Origin: Deltaproteobacteria bacterium
GTDB lineage: Bacteria > Desulfobacterota > Desulfobaccia > Desulfobaccales > 0-14-0-80-60-11
DNA length: 5,445 nucleotides
Assembly (NCBI GenBank): GCA_019308625.1
Contig: JAFDHU010000122.1
Span: forward strand, 1-5,445
Reading direction: 5' to 3'
Of the stretch, positions 1 through 5,078 are shown one piece after another. Every line of letters starts with the position of its first letter. Positions within the stretch are counted from its first letter, which is position 1. A program made the position numbers and the translations under genes. Under the pieces are notes generated by a model. That model was given only the letters and a program-made list of their open reading frames with translations. It did no database searches and was not told where the DNA came from.

Positions 1-44
1 GGCTTGGTAGCTCCAGTATAGCCAAAGTTGGCGGTTTCCGTCCA
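1..44 (-). CDS. Possible 5' end of an unidentified gene (partial)
   Basis: An ATG at 44 (minus strand) opens a frame that runs off the left edge after 15 codons, reading MDGNRQLWLYWSYQA. A purine-rich stretch, GAGGGGAGAG, lies upstream, but its best Shine-Dalgarno core (GGAG) is about 13 bases from the ATG, which is long. Nine of 14 codons after the ATG end in G or C, in line with the neighbouring genes. It would lie in the same direction as, and downstream of, fliS. I do not recognise the peptide. The competing reading is a plus-strand C-terminus (LGSSSIAKVGGFRP, stop at 45-47), whose third-position composition is poorer in G and C. Too little is visible to decide, so this is a weak call. 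Confidence 0.22.
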
Positions 45-475
45 TGATTAAATGGTCTCTCCCCTCAAAAGGGAAGGCGCGGGAGAACCCTGGAGCCGGG
101 ACTTCCGGTTTTAGCCGGCGCGGTCAAAATAATCCGGGTCAGACGCCATTTATTACTCGGAGCCTAAGTCTGATTGATTTTTGGGTGATTCTGAGGCCCG
201 CTGGGGCCCAAGCATCTAGACCCTTCGCCTTGGTCAGGGTGACCAAGTGAATTCTCTTTTTGCTCCGGTAATAAGTCCGTAGAGCCCCATGCCGGGGCGG
301 CGTCTGGATTTTGGGCAGGCAGGCAAAGGGGAGCGACGACTTTCCTGCAGAACACCGGCGCCGGGATTTATGGCAATCCTGGCGGCGGGAACGGGCCTTG
401 AACCAGGCAAGAGGCGAGTGGTCCGCCCTTTCTCTCTTCCCCTTCTCCCGGCAAAGCTGGAATTTTCAACCGCGT
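45..475. other. Non-coding region downstream of fliS with several hairpins
   Basis: No frame in these 431 bases gives a recognisable protein; the open frames are compositional by-products. The stretch holds several potential hairpins. One is a perfect 8-bp stem at 229-247. Another is GCCCC/GGGGC at 284-298. A third is an imperfect GCTCCGG/CCG-TA-GAGC stem at 262-285, which overlaps the second and would compete with it. A short GGCCC/GGGCC stem lies at 195-208. A CACCGGCGCCGG element at 353-364 recurs at 1021-1032. No tRNA or riboswitch family was recognised, and there is no clear U-tract terminator for fliS on the minus strand. Confidence 0.5.
229..247 (+). terminator. Perfect 8-bp inverted repeat, terminator-like on the plus strand
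   Basis: CTTGGTCA (229-236) and TGACCAAG (240-247) form a perfect 8-bp stem around a GGG loop. Read on the plus strand, the stem is followed by TGAATTCTC and then a run of five T at 257-261. That makes a possible intrinsic terminator with a displaced U-tract. Read on the minus strand (the fliS direction) no T-run follows. The compact symmetry would equally suit a protein-binding operator. Its function is unproven. Confidence 0.35.
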
Positions 476-925
476 TTACACCACCAGGGAGCCCAGGTGC
501 TGGCGGGGCGGCGCGGTGGGCGTCTCCTCCGTCTCCTTGAGCTCCCCGGTTTTGGCCTTGCGGCAGACCTCTTCCCAGGCCTCCTTGAGCTGGCTGAGCA
601 GGGCCAGCACCTCCTCTACGGCTTCCTGGTCCCAATTGAGGTTGGCCCGGGTCAGGTGGGCGGTCATGAAGTTATAGAGCCGGAAGAGGTTGGCGGCCAC
701 TTCCCCGCCCTCCTTGAAGTTGAGGGAAGCGTTGAGTTCGGCGATGATGTCCATGGCCTTGCCCAGATACAGGCCCTTGCCGGAAGCGTCTTTTTGGGCC
801 ATTTTTTCCTGGGCCTGGCGCAGAAAGGAAATGGCCCCTTCATAGAGCATGACCACCAGTTGGAGGCGGTCTGCGGTGCCCACCTGGGTGGCGGCATAGT
901 GCTTCGGCACGCTTTGGGTGTTCAT
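476..925 (-). CDS. fliS: Flagellar export chaperone FliS
   Basis: FliS is a small all-helical cytosolic chaperone. It binds the disordered C-terminal D0 region of flagellin, stops it polymerising in the cytoplasm and hands it to the flagellar type III export gate. The 149-residue product has the family's N-terminal signature: a short flexible segment (1-15), then a helix with LVVMLYEGAISFLRQA at 23-38, equivalent to the usual MLYDGA-type motif. Predicted helices follow through FRLYNFMTAHLTRANL (81-96) and EAVEEVLALLSQLKEAWEEV (101-120). The family is usually about 125-135 residues. The extra length is a polar, proline- and threonine-rich tail (about 128-149). The ATG at 925 is chosen because a full Shine-Dalgarno sequence lies 9 bases upstream. 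It is the third gene after flagellin and fliD, in the usual order. The identification is secure from motif, size and context. Confidence 0.95.
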   Translation of the reverse strand: MNTQSVPKHYAATQVGTADRLQLVVMLYEGAISFLRQAQEKMAQKDASGKGLYLGKAMDIIAELNASLNFKEGGEVAANLFRLYNFMTAHLTRANLNWDQEAVEEVLALLSQLKEAWEEVCRKAKTGELKETEETPTAPPRQHLGSLVV

Positions 926-934
926 GGGCCATTA

Positions 935-942
935 ACCTCCTT
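935..942 (-). promoter_or_regulatory. Ribosome binding site of fliS
   Basis: AAGGAGGT on the minus strand is a complete match to the anti-Shine-Dalgarno sequence, 9 bases before the ATG at 925. It fixes the fliS start. A second ATG in another frame lies 7 bases nearer but is too close to the site to be used well. Confidence 0.85.
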
Positions 943-1033
943 AAACAGAGCCTGGGATTACGGTCAAACTCACCTTTAAGTCTGCCTCTCAGATCCTCCC
1001 CGGCCCAGGTCTGGTGTAAGCACCGGCGCCGGC

Positions 1034-2767
1034 TCAGGTAGTCTGGCCGCCAGGGGCGAGATTCTGGAAAGCGCTGGCCAGGTAATTGGCTTGTTCGTTC
1101 AGTTGGGCCAGGACCGCCTCCAGCCGGGTGAACTGCTCCACTAGGCGTTGCCGGACGCTTTCCACCCGCCGCTGCTCCCGGGCAATCTTGGCGTCAATGG
1201 AATCCACGATGTCATTGTAGTTCTCCATGACGATGTTCAGGGGGCCGGAGGACACACTCAGCAGGTCCTCCAGCTTCTCGGTAAACTGGCCGTTGATGCC
1301 CAGTTGCAGGCGCACGGTGCTGGTATAGGTGCCGTCCACCAGGTTGATCCGCACGGCCAGGCCGTATTCCGGGTAGCCTTCGGCCCCGGTCAGGGTGTCG
1401 CCGTCTATGGTGGCCGGGTGGCCGTTGATGGTGCCGTTGGTGATGGTCCCTCCCGAAACAGTAGCCGAGACCTGGTAGGTTCCGGGCTGGGTGATGCCCG
1501 GCAGGGAGCTGTAATAGGTGATATTGCCGGTGTCATCATCGCTTATGCCCCGGAAGCTGGCGGCCATGAGGTAGCCGACGCCTTGGGGATCGCTGCTCAA
1601 GGCGGAAGCCAGCGTGTCTTCGTCAACCAGGAGCTGTCCGAAGGTGGACGAGGTTTCATCCGCATCGGTGGTAATGCCGATTTGGGCCAGGTTAAGATAG
1701 GGATCATCGGGATCCTGAAAGCCAGGGGCGTTGCCGGTGGCGATAGCGGCCAGCTCGCTCTTGACGATGTGCACCGCGTAGTTGCCGAAGAGAACCCCGG
1801 CTTCGCCGGTGATGCTGTCGTATTGGGTCTGCTCCCGGATATAGGCCACCACCTCGTTGTAGGCCGTGACCAGGTCCTGGATTTTCTCCTGCATGGTCGT
1901 GGTGTCGTGGCTAACGGTAAGGGTCACTGGCGAGGTGGAGGTGTCGTGCAGGGTAAGGGTCACGCCGGTGATCAGATCAGAGATTTGGTTGCTGGCGCGC
2001 TCAATCCAGGCGCCGGGCGGGTAGCCGTCCAGCCTTAACTGGGCGTTTTGGGCCGCCTGGCTTTGGGTGAAGGTGACGCTGGTGAAGTCCTCCGTGCTGT
2101 CGGTGCCGTCCAGGGTGGTGAGGGTGTCGTCAATGGTGATAGTGTAGTCGCTGCCGGTGTCGTTGCCCTGCAGCATCAGGCGGTAGCGGTCGGTGGTGTA
2201 GGAGGAGCCCATGTCCAGGACCAGGGCGGTCACTCCCGGATTAGCGCCGCTGGCGTTAATGGCGTCGGCCAAATCCTCCAGGGTGGCCCCGTCGGGCACG
2301 GTGACCGAGACGGTGGAGCCGGCGTAGGTAAAGGCAAAGACCTTGCTGGTGCCGCTGGCGTTGACCACTGTGTCCGTCGAGCTCAGGCCGGCGTGCACCT
2401 CAATTTCGTTTTGGGCCAACTGGTTCACCTCCACCTGATGGGAGCCGGCCGCCGCGGTGGCCGCGGCCGTGGCGGTGACCACCGTGGTGTCACTGGAAGC
2501 CACCGTCTTGGCCAAGAATTCGGCGGGGGTATCCATGGCCGTGACCGCGCTTTGCAGGTCGGTGAGCTTGACATTGAGTTCCTGCAACGCCGTAATTTTT
2601 TCCGTCCATTCCGCCTTCCAGGATTCCAGGTGCTCAATCTGGCGGCTCTCCACCTCTACCAATTGGTCGATGATGCTCTGGCTGTCAATGCCCGAACCCA
2701 AGCCACTGAAAGTGACGGCGGGCTGGAAGAGTGAGGAGGAGATGCTGGTCACGGTGCTGTCGGCCAT
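1034..2767 (-). CDS. fliD: Flagellar filament cap protein FliD (HAP2)
   Basis: FliD forms the oligomeric cap at the filament tip, under which exported flagellin subunits fold and insert. The 577-residue product has the FliD N-terminal domain (about 16-118), opening with the diagnostic FSGLGSGIDSQSIIDQLVEVE at 20-40. A variable middle region follows (about 120-235). The FliD C-terminal domain starts near AQNAQLRLDG (238-247) and includes GVTLTLHDTS at 268-277. It ends in a long coiled-coil helix, roughly 510-570. An added beta-rich segment at about 414-490 (GTYQVSATVSGG...INGHPATIDG) separates the head part of the C-terminal domain from the terminal helix. A similar segment is known, as far as I recall, in FliD of Desulfovibrio-type bacteria. 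There is no signal peptide, as expected for a substrate of the flagellar export apparatus. It lies between flagellin and fliS, and no convincing promoter of its own was seen. Confidence 0.96.
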   Translation of the reverse strand: MADSTVTSISSSLFQPAVTFSGLGSGIDSQSIIDQLVEVESRQIEHLESWKAEWTEKITALQELNVKLTDLQSAVTAMDTPAEFLAKTVASSDTTVVTATAAATAAAGSHQVEVNQLAQNEIEVHAGLSSTDTVVNASGTSKVFAFTYAGSTVSVTVPDGATLEDLADAINASGANPGVTALVLDMGSSYTTDRYRLMLQGNDTGSDYTITIDDTLTTLDGTDSTEDFTSVTFTQSQAAQNAQLRLDGYPPGAWIERASNQISDLITGVTLTLHDTSTSPVTLTVSHDTTTMQEKIQDLVTAYNEVVAYIREQTQYDSITGEAGVLFGNYAVHIVKSELAAIATGNAPGFQDPDDPYLNLAQIGITTDADETSSTFGQLLVDEDTLASALSSDPQGVGYLMAASFRGISDDDTGNITYYSSLPGITQPGTYQVSATVSGGTITNGTINGHPATIDGDTLTGAEGYPEYGLAVRINLVDGTYTSTVRLQLGINGQFTEKLEDLLSVSSGPLNIVMENYNDIVDSIDAKIAREQRRVESVRQRLVEQFTRLEAVLAQLNEQANYLASAFQNLAPGGQTT

Positions 2768-2773
2768 GAGGGC

Positions 2774-2781
2774 TCACTTCC
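2774..2781 (-). promoter_or_regulatory. Ribosome binding site of fliD
   Basis: GGAAGTGA on the minus strand matches the anti-Shine-Dalgarno complement GGAGGTGA at seven of eight bases and ends 6 bases before the ATG at 2767. It supports that start over internal alternatives. Confidence 0.65.
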
Positions 2782-2882
2782 GGCGTTGCTTTCGCCTCTT
2801 TTGGTTAGCAAGGTCTGTACCTGGGGGGTGCCTCCCGGAATATCTCGTTATTTCAGGCAATTAATTTCATTAAAGACAATGG

Positions 2883-2912
2883 GGGGCAGGGAAGATTTTG
2901 CCTCCCTGCCCC
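2883..2912 (-). terminator. Hairpin after the flagellin stop; terminator or attenuator
   Basis: The arms 2883-2892 (GGGGCAGGGA) and 2903-2912 (TCCCTGCCCC) form a perfect 10-bp GC-rich stem with a 10-base loop. On the minus strand it begins 16 bases after the flagellin stop codon (2929-2931). The bases after it, CCATTGTCTTTAATG, are only moderately T-rich, so termination is probably partial. A position between flagellin and fliD suits an attenuator that keeps fliD and fliS well below flagellin, or a structure that protects the flagellin mRNA 3' end. Confidence 0.6.
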
Positions 2913-2928
2913 GGAAAAAAGGCACTGA

Positions 2929-3795
2929 TTAGCCGCTGATCAGGGTTAGGGCCAGTTGCGGCAGGGCGTTGGCTTGGGCCAACATGGCCACCGCCGCCTG
3001 GGTCAGAATCTGGTTGCGCACGAACTCCGTCATTTCCGTGGCCACGTCCACGTCGGAGACCCGGGATTCGGCCGCCTGGAGGTTTTCCGCCTGGATGGTC
3101 AGGTTGGAGACGGTGTTGGCCAGGCGGTTGGCGATAGCCCCCAGGTTGGCCCGGATGTTGTCCTTGGAGGAAATGGCGCTGTCGATGGCCGCCAAGGCGC
3201 TTTGGGCCGCTGCCTGGGTGCTGATGGTGTAGCCCGCGTTGCTGGAGCCGATGGAGTTGCCCACGCCCAGGGCCGAGGCCGTGGCCGCGTTGATCCGGAT
3301 GTAGTAATAGTCCTCGGCGGAGCTGTTGCCGGTGCCGAAATGGATCTTCATCTGGGTGCTGGTGCCGGACAGGCTGCCATCCAGCAGCTTCACCCCGTTG
3401 AAGTCCGTGGCGTTGGCGATCCGGGTGATTTCCGAGGCCATGGCCTGGTACTCGCTGTCCATGATGAGGCGCTGGGCCGAGGTGTAGGTGCCGGTGGCCG
3501 CCTGTTCGGCCAACTCCTTCATGCGGGTGAGCTTTTCGTCAATGACTGACAGGGCCCCGTCCGCGGTCTGGATGAGGGACAGGGCGTCATTGGCGTTGCG
3601 CACCCCCTGGTTCAGCACCCGGATGTCGGTGCGCATCATCTCCCGGATGGCCAGCCCGGCGGCGTCATCCGCCGCGGAGTTGATACGCAGGCCCGAGGAC
3701 AAGCGGGCTACCGAGGTGGACAAGCGATTGTAGGCCACGCCCAGATACCGGGCGGCACCCATCGCCATCAGATTGTGATTGATGACCAAACTCAT
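2929..3795 (-). CDS. fliC: Flagellin, short FliC type
   Basis: This is the structural subunit of the flagellar filament. The 288-residue product has both conserved ends: D0/D1 at about 1-140 (MSLVINHNLMA, RLSSGLRINSAADDAAGLAI at 31-50, NGVKLLDG at 133-140) and D1/D0 at about 200-288 (NLQAAESRVSDVDVATEM at 238-255, then a hydrophobic end). Only about 50-60 residues lie between, so the outer D2/D3 domains of enterobacterial flagellin are missing. The chosen ATG at 3795 has AAGGAGG 8 bases upstream and gives the canonical flagellin N-terminus. The longer frame from a GTG at 3837 adds 14 residues not typical of flagellins and has no ribosome binding site. It is driven by a near-consensus sigma-28 promoter at 3913-3939. 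FliS and FliD, its chaperone and cap, are encoded just downstream. Confidence 0.97.
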   Translation of the reverse strand: MSLVINHNLMAMGAARYLGVAYNRLSTSVARLSSGLRINSAADDAAGLAIREMMRTDIRVLNQGVRNANDALSLIQTADGALSVIDEKLTRMKELAEQAATGTYTSAQRLIMDSEYQAMASEITRIANATDFNGVKLLDGSLSGTSTQMKIHFGTGNSSAEDYYYIRINAATASALGVGNSIGSSNAGYTISTQAAAQSALAAIDSAISSKDNIRANLGAIANRLANTVSNLTIQAENLQAAESRVSDVDVATEMTEFVRNQILTQAAVAMLAQANALPQLALTLISG

Positions 3796-3818
3796 GGAAT
3801 ATCCTCCTTGATAAACAA
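3792..3818 (-). CDS. Possible 8-codon upstream ORF in the flagellin leader
   Basis: A TTG at 3818-3816 sits 6 bases after the upstream AAGGAGG element and opens a frame for MFIKEDIP. Its TGA stop (3794-3792) overlaps the flagellin ATG in an ATGA arrangement, which is typical of translational coupling. The start is a weak codon and the peptide is too short to judge by composition, so this is a candidate only. The upstream AAGGAGG may instead serve as a regulator-binding element. Confidence 0.2.
   Translation of the reverse strand: MFIKEDIP
3803..3810 (-). promoter_or_regulatory. Ribosome binding site of flagellin (CAAGGAGG, proximal copy)
   Basis: CAAGGAGG on the minus strand contains a seven-base Shine-Dalgarno match and stands 7 bases before the flagellin ATG (3796-3802 between). 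It decides the start at 3795. The same eight bases recur 22 bases upstream. Its CAAGGA core also resembles the ACARGGA core of CsrA-binding sites. Confidence 0.85.
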
Positions 3819-3824
3819 AACCTG

Positions 3825-3832
3825 CCTCCTTG
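3825..3832 (-). promoter_or_regulatory. Second CAAGGAGG element in the flagellin leader
   Basis: This is an exact second copy of CAAGGAGG, 22 bases upstream of the flagellin ribosome binding site and within the transcript expected from the sigma-28 promoter. It could be the distal site of a CsrA-type two-site repressor arrangement, as known for the Bacillus subtilis hag leader. It could instead be a ribosome standby site, or the ribosome binding site of the 8-codon frame at 3818. The sequence alone does not discriminate. Confidence 0.4.
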
Positions 3833-3912
3833 CACACCGAAGCCGGCCCCGCACTGTCCGCTGACTCACCCCCCTTCTGTAAAATTAGGGCCGCACTTCA
3901 GTTACGTCTGTC

Positions 3913-3939
3913 TTATCGGCAGAAAAAACGGTTACTTTA
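3913..3939 (-). promoter_or_regulatory. Sigma-28 (FliA) promoter of flagellin
   Basis: On the minus strand TAAAGTAA (3939-3932) is followed by 11 bases and then GCCGATAA (3920-3913). The consensus is TAAAGTTT-N11-GCCGATAA, so the -35 element matches at six of eight, the -10 at eight of eight, and the spacer exactly. Transcription would start near 3905-3907, giving a flagellin leader of about 110 bases. This implies late-class control through FliA and its anti-sigma factor FlgM, neither of which is in the window. Confidence 0.92.
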
Positions 3940-3981
3940 ACTCCGGACCCGGTGAATTGTCTTGCACCGGTGTTTTAGTTT

Positions 3982-4010
3982 TTGCCTTGCCGCCTCAGGT
4001 TGGGTAAAAT
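3982..4010 (+). promoter_or_regulatory. Possible sigma-70 promoter of the DHH phosphoesterase gene
   Basis: TTGCCT (3982-3987, four of six to TTGACA) and TAAAAT (4005-4010, five of six to TATAAT) are separated by exactly 17 bases. A start site about seven bases after the -10 would fall at 4017-4018, on the ATG of the following gene. No good Shine-Dalgarno sequence precedes that ATG, consistent with a leaderless mRNA. The alternative is a coding start at one of three TTG codons (3982, 4000, 4015). Confidence 0.4.
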
Positions 4011-4017
4011 TAGCTTG

Positions 4018-5046
4018 ATGTCCCTGCGACCCACCAAACAATTGCTTAAGCAACTCCTGCAGCTCTTCAACCACGAGGATCGCCTCCTCATCCTGATAGA
4101 TGCGGACCCGGATTCCATTGCCAGCGGCTTGGCCCTGAAGCGCCTTCTCTGGCGCCGGGTCCCCAACGTGGTCATCTCCCACATCCGGCCCATCACCCGG
4201 GCCCAGAATGAGCGCATGGTGCGCCTCCTGAACATCACCCTGACGCCTTATCAGGATATCAATCCCGACGACTTCAACCGCAAGGCCATCGTAGACTCCC
4301 AGCCGGGGCACCACGAAAATTTCGCCGGCCATCACTATGACCTGATCATTGACCACCACCCCCGGCTGCCGGACAGCCAGGCCACGCTGGTGGATATCCG
4401 GCCGGAGTACGGGGCCAATTCCACCATCCTGACCGAGTACCTGCGGGCCGCCCGCATCAAGCCCTCCATCAAGCTGGCCACCGCCCTGTACTACGGCATC
4501 AAGACCGACACCTCCAATTTTGAGCGCCCGGCCATTGAGGCCGACGTCAAGGCCTTCCATTTCCTGTTTGAGTTCACCCGCAAGCCCCTGGTGCGGCGGC
4601 TGGAGTATGCCGAGCTGTCCCTGCCCATGTTGCAGTATCTGCAGCAGGCCTTGCGCCGCTACCGGGTCAGGGGCAACCGTCTCTATACTTTCCTGGGTAC
4701 GGTTTCCAATCCCGACATCCTGGTGACGCTGGCCGACATCTTTCTGCGGGTGGAGGAGGTCTCCTGGTCTATCGTGGGCGGGATCTATGAGGATCGGCTG
4801 GTCATCATCTTCCGCAATGACGGGCTGCGGAAAAACGCCGGGCGCCTGGCCCAGGCAGCCTTCGGCAAGCTGGGTTCGGCCGGCGGCCATGCCACCAGCG
4901 CCCGGGCGGAGGTTCCCTTGGCCAGCCTGGAGAAGGACCTGCCCCCCTGGTCCGGGCAGTGGCAGGTATGGCAGGACTTCATCATTCAGCGGGTGGAGAA
5001 GCGGGGCCGACTGGCCGCGGCCGAAAAGGCCGCGGAACTGGCCTGA
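4018..5046 (+). CDS. DHH/DHHA1-family phosphoesterase (NrnA-like)
   Basis: Members of this family are metal-dependent cytoplasmic phosphoesterases. NrnA types degrade very short RNAs and pAp, others cleave cyclic dinucleotides or pApA. Counted from the ATG at 4018 (342 residues), the DHH domain shows DADPDSIASG (28-37, motif I), an aspartate in VDSQPGHH (93, motif II), DHHP (112-115, motif III) and GIKTDT (160-165, motif IV). The DHHA1 domain follows, with GGIYEDRLVIIFRN (254-267) and the substrate-binding GGHATSAR (289-296). Size and domain order fit stand-alone NrnA-like proteins. Motif I lacks the usual leading histidine and looks more like the triple-aspartate form of RecJ. There is no signal peptide or membrane segment. 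The start is uncertain: in-frame TTG codons at 3982, 4000 and 4015 also exist and none has a strong ribosome binding site. The exact substrate cannot be read from the sequence. Confidence 0.9.
   Translation: MSLRPTKQLLKQLLQLFNHEDRLLILIDADPDSIASGLALKRLLWRRVPNVVISHIRPITRAQNERMVRLLNITLTPYQDINPDDFNRKAIVDSQPGHHENFAGHHYDLIIDHHPRLPDSQATLVDIRPEYGANSTILTEYLRAARIKPSIKLATALYYGIKTDTSNFERPAIEADVKAFHFLFEFTRKPLVRRLEYAELSLPMLQYLQQALRRYRVRGNRLYTFLGTVSNPDILVTLADIFLRVEEVSWSIVGGIYEDRLVIIFRNDGLRKNAGRLAQAAFGKLGSAGGHATSARAEVPLASLEKDLPPWSGQWQVWQDFIIQRVEKRGRLAAAEKAAELA
5015..5035 (+). repeat. Perfect 8-bp hairpin inside the 3' end of the DHH gene
   Basis: CCGCGGCC (5015-5022) and GGCCGCGG (5028-5035) form a perfect 8-bp stem around GAAAA. 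It lies in the last codons of the phosphoesterase, in an Ala/Glu/Lys-rich tail, and ends 8 bases before the TGA at 5044-5046. No T-run follows on either strand. With only 32 bases between this gene and the convergent neighbour, and no other terminator seen, it may end or stabilise one or both transcripts. Confidence 0.4.
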
Positions 5047-5078
5047 GAGCCAATTCCCACCGCTTTATCGGGCCGGAT

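Noticed and set aside
366..415. Minus-strand GGTTCAA followed by a CCGCCGCCA end, suggesting a tRNA T-arm and CCA tail
   Set aside because: The bases around GGTTCAA do not form the 5-bp T stem, and no anticodon arm or acceptor pairing fits upstream.
311..979. Long plus-strand frame of 222 codons opposite fliS
   Set aside because: It lies antisense to a well-supported fliS, has no recognisable motif and no ribosome binding site; it is a by-product of GC-rich codon bias.
926..1000. Possible sigma-28 promoter before fliS (TAAAGGTG ... GACCGTAA, minus strand)
   Set aside because: The spacer is about 5 bases instead of 11 and the -10 part is degenerate.
1148..2734. Two long plus-strand open frames opposite fliD (about 296 and 228 codons)
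   Set aside because: Gly/Val/His-rich composition typical of the antisense of a GC-rich gene; fliD on the other strand is certain.
2956..3549. Plus-strand open frame of 197 codons opposite flagellin
   Set aside because: Antisense shadow of the flagellin gene without family motifs.
3796..3837. Longer flagellin starting at GTG 3837
   Set aside because: The 14 added residues are not typical of flagellins, no ribosome binding site precedes the GTG, and ATG 3795 has an excellent one.
3949..3966. Possible sigma-54 promoter (CGGTGAA...TTGCA) on the plus strand before the DHH gene
   Set aside because: The GG-to-GC spacing is 11 bases instead of the required 10, and the -24 element is poor.
3937..4890. 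Minus-strand open frame of 317 codons opposite the DHH gene
   Set aside because: Gln/Gly-rich low-information translation, while the plus strand shows all DHH and DHHA1 motifs. It would also run through the flagellin promoter.
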